NCBI RefSeq assembly: GCF_026535915.1
Contig: NZ_JAFNPF010000001.1
Span: 124,001 to 188,000, forward strand
Direction of reading: 5' to 3'
Origin: Snodgrassella sp945267035
GTDB taxonomy: Bacteria > Pseudomonadota > Gammaproteobacteria > Burkholderiales > Neisseriaceae
Length of the DNA: 64,000 bases
The translations under genes and the position numbers were made by a program. How positions within the stretch are numbered: the first letter of the stretch is position 1; the number at the start of each line of letters is the position of its first letter. Positions 34,460 through 44,501 of this stretch are shown here, one piece after another. The notes under the pieces were generated by a model. It had not been told where the DNA came from, did no database searches, and saw nothing but the letters and a program-made list of their open reading frames with translations.

Positions 34460-35746
34460 TTATTCTGCAGCATAGTTTTTAGACCATGGTGCCACTTTAA
34501 ATAGCAACAGCATCCCGGGAAAAGCTAAGAAAAAGCACAACCAGAAAAAATTTACATATCCCATCAGTTCAATTAAATAGCCTGCACCGGCATTCATAAA
34601 TGTTCTTGGTACCGCAGCAAGACTAGTAAACAACGCCAGTTGCGTAGCAGTAAACGCTGGATTGGTTTCTCGCGCCATATATGCGACAAAAGCGGCAGTA
34701 CCTAACCCCACTCCAACCGCTTCAAATCCAATTACGCCTGCTAAGGCTATGCGTTGGTTTAAACCAATTACCTGAAACGGTCCTTCACTGGCTAACCAGA
34801 CAAATCCTAAAATAGACACTACCTGTACAATACCAAATAACCATAAAGCTCGGTTGATACCCAGCTTGATCATCCAAATACCGCCTAAAATACCGGAAAT
34901 AATAGATGGCCATAACCCAGCATTTTTGGCTATTAGGCCAATATTTTCTTTACTAAAACCCATATCCAGATAAAACGGTGTTGCTAATGCGGTCGCCATG
35001 CTATCACCCAGTTTGTAGAAAAAGATAAAGGTCAGCACTAATAAAGCCCCTTTCATTCCTTTTCGAGAAAAAAACTCATTAAAAGGTTCGGTAAAAGTTT
35101 CTTCAAAAGTTTTAGGCGCGATGTTTGGTAGCTTTGGCTCTTGTGCCAAAAATAAGGTCATGAATAAACCGGGCAGCATAAATAAGGCGGTGACAAAGAA
35201 CACCGTTGACCAAGGATAGATATCAGCAAGAATTAAAGAAAGTGAACCAGGGACCAAGCTTGCAATGCGATATGCATTAACGTGTACAGCATTACCCAAC
35301 CCCAATTCTTCGTCTGGTAAAATTTCCCGACGAAAAGCGTCGAGAACAATATCCTGACTGGCAGCAAAAAAAGCCACCATACAAGAAACACCGCTGATAA
35401 TACGCATATCAGTTTCTGGATTAAGGTTGATGTAGCTTAATAATGAAAATAAAAGGGCTATTTGAGTAATGAACATCCAGCCACGTCGCCGACCTAGCCA
35501 TGGAAGCTGGGCAACATCGAGCAGGGGTGACCATATAAATTTCCAGGTAAACGGTAAACCGATCATCGAAAACAAGCTAATAGTTATCAGGTCTATGTGC
35601 TCACTGCGTAACCATGCAGGGATCAAATTGATCAGAAAATACAAAGGTAAACCCGAAGTGAATCCAGTAAACACACAAATTAGCATTCGCCGATTGAATA
35701 TATCCTGCCAGAGCGAATTATTTTTTTTAGAAAAAGTATTGGTCAT
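34460..35746 (-). CDS. ampG: AmpG-like muropeptide permease (MFS)
   Basis: 428-residue major-facilitator protein with about 12 membrane helices. The start region FTGFTSGLPLYFLINLIPAW and the segments FTWKFIWSPLLDVAQLP, LGRRRGWMFITQIALL and FFAASQDIVLDAFRREIL are the hallmarks of AmpG, which imports GlcNAc-anhydroMurNAc-peptides for cell-wall recycling. It is a single minus-strand gene between the MBL-fold gene (convergent) and rmuC. Some paralogues have other substrates, so the assignment is strong at family level. Confidence 0.9.
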   Translation of the reverse strand: MTNTFSKKNNSLWQDIFNRRMLICVFTGFTSGLPLYFLINLIPAWLRSEHIDLITISLFSMIGLPFTWKFIWSPLLDVAQLPWLGRRRGWMFITQIALLFSLLSYINLNPETDMRIISGVSCMVAFFAASQDIVLDAFRREILPDEELGLGNAVHVNAYRIASLVPGSLSLILADIYPWSTVFFVTALFMLPGLFMTLFLAQEPKLPNIAPKTFEETFTEPFNEFFSRKGMKGALLVLTFIFFYKLGDSMATALATPFYLDMGFSKENIGLIAKNAGLWPSIISGILGGIWMIKLGINRALWLFGIVQVVSILGFVWLASEGPFQVIGLNQRIALAGVIGFEAVGVGLGTAAFVAYMARETNPAFTATQLALFTSLAAVPRTFMNAGAGYLIELMGYVNFFWLCFFLAFPGMLLLFKVAPWSKNYAAE

Positions 35747-35865
35747 AAAAAGAGATCAGATAAATAGCCGAATACACATTGGCTTGACTCGGTCATAGTA
35801 AAAATCAACTATTGTAAACTAATTTTGTCTAAATAAAGCAATCAGTAGTGGAATGTTAACGTTTC

Positions 35866-37482
35866 TCAGTCAATTTCGCTCAATAAAATTGACGGCTGCT
35901 CTACATTTTCATATTCACGACAGATATCAGGCATAGTTTTATTTGACTGTACCCCGAGTTGGCGCAATTTTTTTGCCTTACCGACTAAATTGCCACGACC
36001 ACTACACAATTGCTTCATGGCTCGTTGGAACTGATCTTGGGCTTGGTTTAAATTTTTGCCAACACCTTCTAGGGTAGTCACAAAGCCAACAAATTTATCA
36101 TAGAGGTTACCCCCTTCTTTAGCGATATTCAGAGCATTTTGATTTTGTTGTTCATTTCGCCAAATATGTGCAATAGTTCGTAGCGTAGCCAGTAGCGTAC
36201 TTGGGCCAACCAACATAATACGTTTTTGAAAACAATCATCAAACAACTGGCTATCTTGTTGTAATGCTAACAAATAAGCAGGTTCGACGGGAATAAACAT
36301 AAAGACAAAATCTAACGTATTTAATCCTTCAATCTCATCATAATTTTTAGCTGAAAGGTCTTTAATGTGCTGGCGTACCGATTGAATATGTGCACTCAAG
36401 GCCTGTTCGGCACTTTTTTGATCTGATGCTTGTGTATATCGTGCATAAGCAGTTAAAGATGTTTTGGCATCAATAATAATTTGTTTATTTTCTGGCAAAT
36501 TAACCAATACATCAGGTTGAAGACGTCGTTGACGACCAGATTCATCTATCACGGTAGCAGAAGCCTGTAATACATATTCTCGTCCTTTAACCAAACCAGA
36601 ATTTTCAAGCACTTTTTCTAGAATCATCTCACCCCAATTACCCTGATGTTTATTTTTGGTACCTGTTAGCGCATCAGTTAAAGCTTTGGCATCATTATGT
36701 AACTGCGCGTTGAGTTGTTGTAAGTGTTTTAGCTCGGCTTCAAGCGTGGTGCGTTGTTTGCTTTCCTTCTCATAAGTATTTTGAACTAATTGACTGAATC
36801 CAACCATTCGCTCATGTAAAGGATTTAATAGCTGATTCAGACTAAGTTTGTTTTGTTCACTAAAACGTTTACTTTTTTCTTCTAAAATATCATTAGCCAA
36901 AGCTTTGAATTGATCACTTAGACTGGAGCGTGCATCGTTCAAGATAGCCAGCTTTTCTGCAAAAGAATCGCGTTCATGTTTTAATTGTGTGGATAAGCGA
37001 CCATTTTCCACTCTGGCAAGACTTAAATCTTGCACCGTTACTGCGAATTCTTGTTCACGCAAATGCCATTCCTGTTCACGCTGTTGCCAATTAGTCAATT
37101 GCTGTTCAGCAGCAGCCAGCTTGGTAGCAACGTGTTGATATTGTTCTGTAGTTGATAGATAAACCTGTCTGGTTTGCTCTAAGCTTTCTTGAACACCAAC
37201 TAATTGTGAGTTGATGGCTTCAGCAGCACTCAAGCGATTCTGTACCTGTTGTAATTCCTGTCGATAATGCTCCAGCTCAACAGCTCTAGTTTCAACAAGT
37301 TGTTGCAAAGCTTCTGCTTCGTTACGGACAAGTATTTGTTCATTTTGTGTTTCAAGCAATTTTAATTGCGCCGCTTGTCTTTCCTTCAATAATCTTTGTC
37401 GAGAAATTAGATGAGTGAAAAAAATAGCGCATACTAGTACAAATGCCCAAATAAGCCAGATACTGAGAGGAATGTCCTGCAT
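35866..37482 (-). CDS. rmuC: DNA recombination protein RmuC
   Basis: 538 residues from ATG 37482: a membrane anchor at residues 8-26 (LSIWLIWAFVLVCAIFF), a long Gln/Glu/Leu-rich coiled coil to about residue 200, then the RmuC nuclease-like domain (NWGEMILEKVLENSGLVKGR near 290, QPDVLVNLPENKQIIIDAKT, FMFIPVEPAYL). RmuC limits inversion of short inverted repeats and acts in restriction-damage repair. The TTG at 37512 in frame is less likely. Intact. Confidence 0.93.
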   Translation of the reverse strand: MQDIPLSIWLIWAFVLVCAIFFTHLISRQRLLKERQAAQLKLLETQNEQILVRNEAEALQQLVETRAVELEHYRQELQQVQNRLSAAEAINSQLVGVQESLEQTRQVYLSTTEQYQHVATKLAAAEQQLTNWQQREQEWHLREQEFAVTVQDLSLARVENGRLSTQLKHERDSFAEKLAILNDARSSLSDQFKALANDILEEKSKRFSEQNKLSLNQLLNPLHERMVGFSQLVQNTYEKESKQRTTLEAELKHLQQLNAQLHNDAKALTDALTGTKNKHQGNWGEMILEKVLENSGLVKGREYVLQASATVIDESGRQRRLQPDVLVNLPENKQIIIDAKTSLTAYARYTQASDQKSAEQALSAHIQSVRQHIKDLSAKNYDEIEGLNTLDFVFMFIPVEPAYLLALQQDSQLFDDCFQKRIMLVGPSTLLATLRTIAHIWRNEQQNQNALNIAKEGGNLYDKFVGFVTTLEGVGKNLNQAQDQFQRAMKQLCSGRGNLVGKAKKLRQLGVQSNKTMPDICREYENVEQPSILLSEID

Positions 37483-37556
37483 AATATCAATACATCCAGA
37501 AAATGATTTCAAATAGAGAATAATAGTATCATGGCTTTATTGGCGTATAAATCATC

Positions 37557-37593
37557 AAAAAATAGACATAACAGTTAATCTGATTATGTCTAT
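37557..37593 (-). terminator. Intrinsic terminator of the rfbB-rfbC unit
   Basis: A 10-bp stem ATAGACATAA/TTATGTCTAT (37562-37571, 37584-37593), extended by CAG/CTG. On the minus strand it is followed by TTTTTTG, corresponding to the A run at 37557-37562. It lies 125 bases after the rfbC stop. Confidence 0.8.
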
Positions 37594-37717
37594 ATTTTGT
37601 AGAAAAAAAGCAAAAACAACCTAAAAATGATAGAGCAGGTTATTAATATAATTAAGCAATCAAATTAGCATCTGAAAACATTATTGACTCGAATGCAAAA
37701 GCTAATAAATGGTTTAT

Positions 37718-38284
37718 TTAGTTATTTTGTTGGTATTCGGCAAAATAAGCGGCCTGAGCATCCTTAGTGGTTATACTAATTTCCATATCTGCTGAAATAG
37801 GCCAGTTAATTGCCAGCTCTGGATCATCCCAGCGTAAGCTACGTTCACATTCCTGAGCATAAAAATCAGTAGTTTTATATAAAAACTGAGTATTATCCTC
37901 CAGTGCAATAAAACCATGAGCAAATCCTGCAGGTATCCAAAACTGTCGGTGATTAGTTGCTGAAAGTTCTACTCCGTACCATTGACCAAATGTCGAGGAG
38001 TCTGGACGAATATCTACCGCAACATCCCAGACACAACCTTGAACAACACGGACTAGTTTGCCCTGCTCATGCGGAGAAATTTGATAGTGTAATCCTCTGA
38101 TTACACCTCTATGCGATAACGAATGATTGTCCTGTACAAAAACAGGTATAAGCTGATTTCGATTACGGAGAGCTTCATTAAATACTTTTTGATTAAAACT
38201 TTCCATAAACCAGCCACGACCATCAATATGAACACATGGTTCAATAATCAATAGATTATGTAGAGGTGTATCATAAACGATCAT
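37718..38284 (-). CDS. rfbC: dTDP-4-dehydrorhamnose 3,5-epimerase
   Basis: Cupin-fold epimerase converting dTDP-4-dehydro-6-deoxy-D-glucose to the L-lyxo isomer, third step to dTDP-L-rhamnose. From ATG 38284 it has 188 residues; RGVIRGLHYQISPHEQGKLV holds the catalytic histidine, DVAVDIRPDSSTFGQW and PAGFAHGF are conserved. A TTG six codons upstream is possible. It follows rfbB on the minus strand. The synthase rfbA and reductase rfbD are not in the window. Confidence 0.93.
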   Translation of the reverse strand: MIVYDTPLHNLLIIEPCVHIDGRGWFMESFNQKVFNEALRNRNQLIPVFVQDNHSLSHRGVIRGLHYQISPHEQGKLVRVVQGCVWDVAVDIRPDSSTFGQWYGVELSATNHRQFWIPAGFAHGFIALEDNTQFLYKTTDFYAQECERSLRWDDPELAINWPISADMEISITTKDAQAAYFAEYQQNN

Positions 38285-38433
38285 TATATATCTCAAATAC
38301 AACTTAGAATAAAGTAACCATGTTATTTAAGTGAAGTAAAGCATTAAAACATTATTTCTAACATTAAATCTTTTGGACAAATTATAAAAACTATTTTTTT
38401 AAAAAAATTGAAGCTTCATAAACATAATTAGAT

Positions 38434-39435
38434 TTATAAAGACAATATGGGTAAATTTTTATAATACCATTCTATAGTTTTCTCCAATCCAGATTGAAAA
38501 GTCTCCTTCGGTTTCCAACCTAATTCAAATTCGATTTTGGATCTGTCCAATGAATATCGAAAATCATGACCTGGTCGATCAGAAGTAAATTGGATTAAAT
38601 TAGTATAATCGAAGGGTCTGATTGTAGCGAGAATATTGCAAATAGAATAAATGACTTCAATATTTTCACATGTGTAGTCACTACTTATATTATATGTTTC
38701 GCCTCGATTGCCTTTAGTTGCAACTAAATAAAGCGCACGAACATGATCTTCAACATATAACCAATCTCTAATTTGTTTTCCATTACCATATAGTAATATG
38801 GGTTTATGATTTAAAGCATTACATATTGTTAAAGGAATTAGTTTTTCAAGATGTTGGTGAGGACCATAATTATTAGTGCAATTAGTGATAATAATTGGCA
38901 ACCCATATGTTCGATACCAAGCTTTAACTAAATGATCTGAACTGGCTTTAGAGGCTGAATAGGGAGAGCTAGGTCTGTAAGGTGATTGTTCAGTGCATTT
39001 TATATTTGTATCAACAATATCGCCATATACTTCATCTGTCGAAATATGATGAAAACAAAAAGATTGTTGTTGTTTTGAATTGAGTTTTTTCCAGTAATTA
39101 AATGAACTTTCTAATAATGTGAATGTACCCATAATATTAGTTTTGATAAAATCTGCTGGAGAATGAATTGAACGGTCTACATGACTTTCAGCAGCAAAGT
39201 TCATAACAATATTAGGTTTAAATTGTTCAAGAAGCCCATCCAAATCTCTACGATTACATATATCTGTTCTAAAAAATTGATAGCGCGAATGTTGATTAAA
39301 ATGTTCTAAGAGATTTACGTTACTAGCATAGGTTAATTTATCGACATTTAATATCTTATGATCTGTATGATTAAGTAAATACTTAATCATTGTAGACCCA
39401 ATAAAACCAGCACCTCCAGTAATTAAAAAATTCAT
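38434..39435 (-). CDS. rfbB: dTDP-glucose 4,6-dehydratase
   Basis: NAD-dependent short-chain dehydrogenase-type enzyme making dTDP-4-dehydro-6-deoxyglucose. 333 residues: TGGAGFIGS at residues 7-15, NFAAESHVDRSIHSP near 80, STDEVYGD, and the catalytic YSASKASSDH. Somewhat shorter than typical at the C-terminus (usually 350-360) but with all motifs. Divergent from manC across a 168-base A/T-rich promoter region. Product fate depends on RfbC and a missing reductase. Confidence 0.93.
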   Translation of the reverse strand: MNFLITGGAGFIGSTMIKYLLNHTDHKILNVDKLTYASNVNLLEHFNQHSRYQFFRTDICNRRDLDGLLEQFKPNIVMNFAAESHVDRSIHSPADFIKTNIMGTFTLLESSFNYWKKLNSKQQQSFCFHHISTDEVYGDIVDTNIKCTEQSPYRPSSPYSASKASSDHLVKAWYRTYGLPIIITNCTNNYGPHQHLEKLIPLTICNALNHKPILLYGNGKQIRDWLYVEDHVRALYLVATKGNRGETYNISSDYTCENIEVIYSICNILATIRPFDYTNLIQFTSDRPGHDFRYSLDRSKIEFELGWKPKETFQSGLEKTIEWYYKNLPILSL

Positions 39436-39603
39436 AAAATCAACCTATAAAAAAAGACTTTAAAAAAGAAAAGAAAAAAAAATAAATTTTTTACAAAAAA
39501 ATGGTAAACATCGGACTTATTGCCCGTAATATAAAGTTATAATATAGAATCTTAGAAAAAGTTAGATTTATCTATAAATTCTTTAATAAATAATGGTTTT
39601 AGA

Positions 39604-40995
39604 ATGATTAACATCATATTATGTGGTGGCCAAGGAACGCGACTATGGCCAATAAGTAGAAATGCTCAGCCTAAACAATACATACCCTTATTAGAGGGGC
39701 AATCATTATTTCAAAAAACTGTTCATTATAATCAAGAGTTATGTGATGAATTTTATTTCATTACAAATATGGATCAATTTTTTTTAGCAAAAGAGCAGTT
39801 AACACATTTGTCTCTTAAGAAATCAAGATTTTTAATTGAACCAATTGGAAGAAATACTGCACCTGCTATAGCATTAGCTTGTATGGATTTGGATGAAGAA
39901 GATGTGGTTTTAGTCACACCTTCTGATCATTTGATCACCCAACAATCAATTTATCAAAATATAATGCACTTGGCTGAAGAAAAAGCTAAAGAAGGCTACA
40001 TCATTACTATTGGCGTTAAACCCACCTCGCCGGAAACAGGTTATGGGTATATAGAGTGTGAACTAGAAAATCATCATGTTTTAAATGTAACTAAATTCCA
40101 TGAAAAACCAAATGCAGTAACGGCCTTAGAATATATCTCTTCTGGTAAATTTTTTTGGAATGCAGGAATATTTTGTTTCAAAGCAGGTGTATTTTTAAAA
40201 GAGCTAGAACGTTATGCCCCAGAAATCTTAACCGCTTGTAAACATGCTTTCACCAACATCGACAAGGGTAGCGATAATACACATCGAGTTCCGTTGGAGG
40301 ATATGCAAAATATCCCCGAAAATAGTATTGATTATGCTGTCCTAGAGCATTCAAAATTAATCAAAATGATACCAGCACAATTTGGATGGACAGATTTGGG
40401 CTGTTTTGATGCTTTAGATCAAATTTTACCTAAAGATAAGTGCGGAAATACATTAGAATCAAAATATGTTGGGTTAAATAGTCATAATAATTTAATTTTA
40501 GGTCACGAACGAACAATAACTACAATTGATATCAATGATTGTATTATCGTTGATACACCCGATGCATTGTTAGTCGCCAATAAGGGTTCTTCACAAAAAG
40601 TAAAGCAACTGATCGGAGAATTGAAAAAAAATAATCACAAACTGTTAACAGAACATAAAACCATGTTCCGCCCATGGGGAAGTTATACTGTTTTAGAAGA
40701 TACAGAAGGTTATAAAATTAAGCGTATCGAAGTTAAACCTGGAAAACGCTTATCATTGCAACGTCATTGGCACAGAAGTGAGCACTGGATAGTTGTTTCA
40801 GGTACGGCTACGGTAACTATCGGTGAAGAGTCTTTTTTCTTGCGACCCAATGAAAGTACTTATATACGAATGGGCGAAGTACATCGATTGGCTAACGATG
40901 GGAAAATTCCTGTGATCTTAATTGAAGCACAAGTTGGGGAATACACCGGAGAAGATGATATTGAACGATTGCAGGATGATTTTGAACGAAAATAA
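39604..40995 (+). CDS. manC: Mannose-1-phosphate guanylyltransferase/mannose-6-phosphate isomerase
   Basis: Bifunctional type II enzyme for GDP-mannose synthesis. 463 residues: nucleotidyltransferase motif GGQGTRLWPISRNAQPKQYI at residues 8-27, FVEKP-like KFHEKPNAVTALEYI near 165, and a C-terminal cupin isomerase domain with RPWGSYTVLEDTEGYKIKRI and LSLQRHWHRSEHW. First gene of the plus-strand cluster; its product feeds Gmd and Rmd. The phosphomannomutase step must be provided elsewhere. Confidence 0.95.
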   Translation: MINIILCGGQGTRLWPISRNAQPKQYIPLLEGQSLFQKTVHYNQELCDEFYFITNMDQFFLAKEQLTHLSLKKSRFLIEPIGRNTAPAIALACMDLDEEDVVLVTPSDHLITQQSIYQNIMHLAEEKAKEGYIITIGVKPTSPETGYGYIECELENHHVLNVTKFHEKPNAVTALEYISSGKFFWNAGIFCFKAGVFLKELERYAPEILTACKHAFTNIDKGSDNTHRVPLEDMQNIPENSIDYAVLEHSKLIKMIPAQFGWTDLGCFDALDQILPKDKCGNTLESKYVGLNSHNNLILGHERTITTIDINDCIIVDTPDALLVANKGSSQKVKQLIGELKKNNHKLLTEHKTMFRPWGSYTVLEDTEGYKIKRIEVKPGKRLSLQRHWHRSEHWIVVSGTATVTIGEESFFLRPNESTYIRMGEVHRLANDGKIPVILIEAQVGEYTGEDDIERLQDDFERK

Positions 40996-41119
40996 GTTTT
41001 ACATCCGGTTTATTCAAGACGTAAATTGTAAGTAACCAAATGTTTAATACTTTTTTATGAATTAGTAATCAGCGAAATTTCTTACGCCTTAATGGTTGAA
41101 CTTGATTAAAGTCCTTAAC

Positions 41120-41965
41120 ATGTCTATCAAGAAATATCAGTTTCTTCTAAACAATGGGAAACATCCTTATAGTCTACCAGAAGTCATTTTGGGAGACAGA
41201 ATTCCTAAGACTATTTATCAAACGTATAAAAGTTGGGATGCCCTTAAACCAGAATTGAAAAAAAATATAGATTATATCTGTAAGTTAAATCCAGGTTGGA
41301 GCTATCATTTTTTTGATGATGAAGATGTAGAAAAATTTATATTAGCTGAATATGGAAGCGATATTTTGAAAGAATATGTTTCTATATCACCAGAGCTGGG
41401 ACCAGCAAGAGCAGATTTATTTAGATATTTACTCCTTTATAAAAAGGGAGGGGTATATCTAGATATTAAAACCACATTGACCCAACCCTTGGATAGCGTA
41501 CTAAGGGACGATGATTTATTTATACTATCTCACTGGGAGAAACAATTAATTCAACCAAAAGAGCTTAAATACTTAAATTACAAAGAATATATTCAGTGGG
41601 CTATCTTATCAACCTGTGGGCATCCTTTTTTAAAAGAAGTTTTGCATAATGTGTTGGGAAACCTACAGGTATATAATCCTTGGCTTCATGGCGTGGGAAA
41701 AAAAGCAGTTTTACGTATTACAGGTCCATATGCTTACACTTGTGCAATTGAACCCAAAAAGCTGGATTTTCCACATCGTTTTGCGAATGTAACACAAGAT
41801 TTAGGGATCCATTATTCATTATATGAATTAGGGACTGAAAATCATTGCCAGCAACAGACTAAGAATCATATGTCTGATAAAAATCACTATTCAAAAAGCA
41901 AACAATTGGTCGTTATTAAAGATACAATGAGTTCGCTACTGTATCGAATTTTGCATAAAAATTAA
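41120..41965 (+). CDS. GT32-like glycosyltransferase (OCH1/capsular type)
   Basis: 281 residues from ATG 41120. The conserved GT32 core is visible: IPKTIYQTYKSWD at 29-41, and GPARADLFRYLLLYKKGGVY at 94-113, followed by LDIKTTL, where the usual DxD metal motif reads D115-I-K. Predicted cytosolic transfer of a hexose, probably mannose or glucose, in surface-glycan assembly. A TTG at 41096 in frame would add eight residues; neither start has a strong ribosome-binding site. The altered DxD is noteworthy. Confidence 0.8.
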   Translation: MSIKKYQFLLNNGKHPYSLPEVILGDRIPKTIYQTYKSWDALKPELKKNIDYICKLNPGWSYHFFDDEDVEKFILAEYGSDILKEYVSISPELGPARADLFRYLLLYKKGGVYLDIKTTLTQPLDSVLRDDDLFILSHWEKQLIQPKELKYLNYKEYIQWAILSTCGHPFLKEVLHNVLGNLQVYNPWLHGVGKKAVLRITGPYAYTCAIEPKKLDFPHRFANVTQDLGIHYSLYELGTENHCQQQTKNHMSDKNHYSKSKQLVVIKDTMSSLLYRILHKN

Positions 41966-41979
41966 TTTTAAGAGTTTAT

Positions 41980-43257
41980 ATGATTTGGTTACATCTTTCT
42001 AATATATCCCAGTTCGCAAGATTATCTGGCATTCCAAGAACGGAATATGAAATATTTACTTATTTCAATAAACTCCGTCTTGATGGTGATCTGATTAAAT
42101 TTTGTACTTACGATGCAAAAAGTGGATTTAAAGAATTAGATGAAAATCAAATAAATAAAATTTTGGACTTTTATGCAAATCCGGAAGAAAAGAATATAAA
42201 TGTAAATGATTATAATTCAAAAAGACATTTGCGAACTCGTAAAAATTTTTTTGTAAAAATTAAAGTTAAATGCAAAAAAATGCTTAATAGTATTTTGAAG
42301 CGTATTCATTTAATAAATATATATTTTAATAGGATTAATCATCCTTTTGAGTCTGGAGATCTATTGATTTCTTCTGGTTTGAATATCAAATCTAGAGATT
42401 TTTTTGAATTAGAAAAAATAAAATCAAATATACAATTGAAAATTACTGTATTATGCTACGATATCATTCCTGAAAAGCACCCAGAACTTGTAAAAAAACA
42501 GGCAAATATACTATTTAAAAAGCATTTAAAACGTTTAGCGCGAATAGCGGATCTTTTTTGCTGTAATTCCGAATATGTTGAAAAAGAACTATATAATTAT
42601 CTACAGCACAATAATCACAAGAAAACGCCAATTAAAATCATACCATTAGGATGTCAATTTGTTAATAAGTATGCAAATATTGCTAACTCTCCAAAACTTA
42701 AAGAATTAACAGAACATCCTTATTTAATGTTTGTTTCAACTATAGAAATTAGAAAAAATCATCAAGTTTTATATCGAGCCTATTTAGAGTTGATTGAAAA
42801 AAAGGTTTCTAATTTACCCAAAATTTTATTTGTCGGACGTAAGGGATGGTTGGTTAACGATTTTCTTAATCAATTAAATAACGATATCCGTGTTAAAGAT
42901 AAAATTTTAATTTTGGAAGATGTGTCTGATAATGAATTGATATATCTTTATAAAAATTGCATGTTTACTTTATTTCCTTCGATTGTTGAAGGGTATGGTT
43001 TACCTGTTGCAGAAAGTTTAGCACTTGGTAAATACTGTCTTGCATCAAATAGATCTTCGCTTCCCGAAGTTGGCAAAGATTTTATAGATTATATTGATCC
43101 ATATGATTCAGAAGCTTGGGCAAGACAAATTGAGTTTTTATTATCTCATCCTGAGTATGTGTCAAATAAAGAAGACCTTATTAGGCTAAATTATCGACCT
43201 AATTCATGGTTGGAAACTGGTCAAAGCTTGTTTCAAATTATCAAAGATTTGGAATAG
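41980..43257 (+). CDS. GT4 family glycosyltransferase
   Basis: 425-residue GT-B fold enzyme. The C-terminal Rossmann half carries FVSTIEIRKNHQVLYRAYLE, ILFVGRKGW and the donor-binding E-x7-E motif in SIVEGYGLPVAESLALG near residue 345. The N-terminal half has LARLSGIPRTEYE, like the SGIxR motif of rhamnosyl/mannosyltransferases in D-rhamnan pathways. A/T-rich. It starts 14 bases after the GT32-like gene. Donor sugar is not determined; GDP-D-rhamnose is plausible from context. Confidence 0.85.
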   Translation: MIWLHLSNISQFARLSGIPRTEYEIFTYFNKLRLDGDLIKFCTYDAKSGFKELDENQINKILDFYANPEEKNINVNDYNSKRHLRTRKNFFVKIKVKCKKMLNSILKRIHLINIYFNRINHPFESGDLLISSGLNIKSRDFFELEKIKSNIQLKITVLCYDIIPEKHPELVKKQANILFKKHLKRLARIADLFCCNSEYVEKELYNYLQHNNHKKTPIKIIPLGCQFVNKYANIANSPKLKELTEHPYLMFVSTIEIRKNHQVLYRAYLELIEKKVSNLPKILFVGRKGWLVNDFLNQLNNDIRVKDKILILEDVSDNELIYLYKNCMFTLFPSIVEGYGLPVAESLALGKYCLASNRSSLPEVGKDFIDYIDPYDSEAWARQIEFLLSHPEYVSNKEDLIRLNYRPNSWLETGQSLFQIIKDLE

Positions 43258-43466
43258 TTATAAAGCACTATTAAATTAATAAATATTAAAGTTTTGAGAT
43301 TAGACATAGTTTATGTAGCTATATATATTTGAAACTAAATTTGTTTATTTTGAATTAAAGTAAATGTCAAAATAGATACATATATTATAGTAAAATTACA
43401 CCAATGAAGATCACGTTTTTTTTTAATTTTTGTATGTAATATTTTCAAATTGAGGGTAAGTATTTT

Positions 43467-44501
43467 ATGAAAAAAGCAATTGTTACAGGTATAACAGGAC
43501 AAGATGGAGCCTATTTAACAGAGTTACTACTTAATAAAGGATATAAAGTTTTCGGAACATATAGAAGAACGAGTTCAGTAAATTTTTGGCGTTTAGCAGA
43601 ATTAGGTATTGAAAATCATCCTAACTTGTCTTTGGTGGAATATGATTTGACAGATATCAGTGCCAGTATACGGTTAATAAAAGATATTGAACCAGACGAA
43701 GTTTATAATCTAGCTGCGCAAAGCTTCGTAGGCGTATCATTTGACCAACCAGTAACTACTGCAGAAATCACGGGAATAGGTGCGCTAAATCTTTTAGAGG
43801 CAATACGGATTGTAAAACCTGATGTTCGCTACTATCAGGCAAGTACTTCAGAGATGTTTGGTAAGGTTCAAGAAATTCCCCAAACCGAAACGACACCTTT
43901 CTATCCCCGCAGCCCCTATGGTGTGGCAAAACTATATGCTCATTGGATGACAATAAATTATAGAGAAAGTTACAATATTTTTGCGAGCAGCGGAATTTTA
44001 TTTAATCATGAATCACCATTACGTGGTCGTGAATTCGTAACTAGAAAAATTACTGACACAGTAGCAAAGATCAAATTAGGTCTACAAGATTGTCTAGAAT
44101 TAGGAAACCTTGATTCGAAACGAGATTGGGGATTTGCAAAGGATTATGTGGATGGAATGTGGAGAATGCTACAGGCAGATTCCGCTGATACATTTGTTTT
44201 GGCAACCAATAGAACCGAAACCGTAAGAGATTTTGTAATGATGGCATTTAAAGCCGCAGGCTTTGAATTAAAATTTGAAGGAAATGGTGAATGTGAAAAA
44301 GGTATTGATATAAATTCAGGAAAAGTATTAGTTAAAGTTAACCCGAAATTTTATCGACCGGCTGAAGTTGACCTATTAATAGGAAATCCACAAAAAGCTA
44401 AAGATATTTTAGGCTGGAGTCCTACAACCACCTTAGAAGAGTTATGCACAATGATGGTTGAAGCCGATATAGATCGTAATAAAAAAGGGACTTCATTTTA
44501 A
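43467..44501 (+). CDS. gmd: GDP-mannose 4,6-dehydratase
   Basis: Converts GDP-D-mannose to GDP-4-dehydro-6-deoxy-D-mannose using bound NADP. 344 residues: TGITGQDGAYLTELLLNKGY at residues 7-26, YNLAAQSFVGVSFDQP near 80, catalytic YGVAKLYAHW, and the RDWGFAKDYVDGMW motif. TGAGGGT precedes the ATG. The TAATG overlap with rmd shows coupling of the two steps. Confidence 0.96.
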   Translation: MKKAIVTGITGQDGAYLTELLLNKGYKVFGTYRRTSSVNFWRLAELGIENHPNLSLVEYDLTDISASIRLIKDIEPDEVYNLAAQSFVGVSFDQPVTTAEITGIGALNLLEAIRIVKPDVRYYQASTSEMFGKVQEIPQTETTPFYPRSPYGVAKLYAHWMTINYRESYNIFASSGILFNHESPLRGREFVTRKITDTVAKIKLGLQDCLELGNLDSKRDWGFAKDYVDGMWRMLQADSADTFVLATNRTETVRDFVMMAFKAAGFELKFEGNGECEKGIDINSGKVLVKVNPKFYRPAEVDLLIGNPQKAKDILGWSPTTTLEELCTMMVEADIDRNKKGTSF

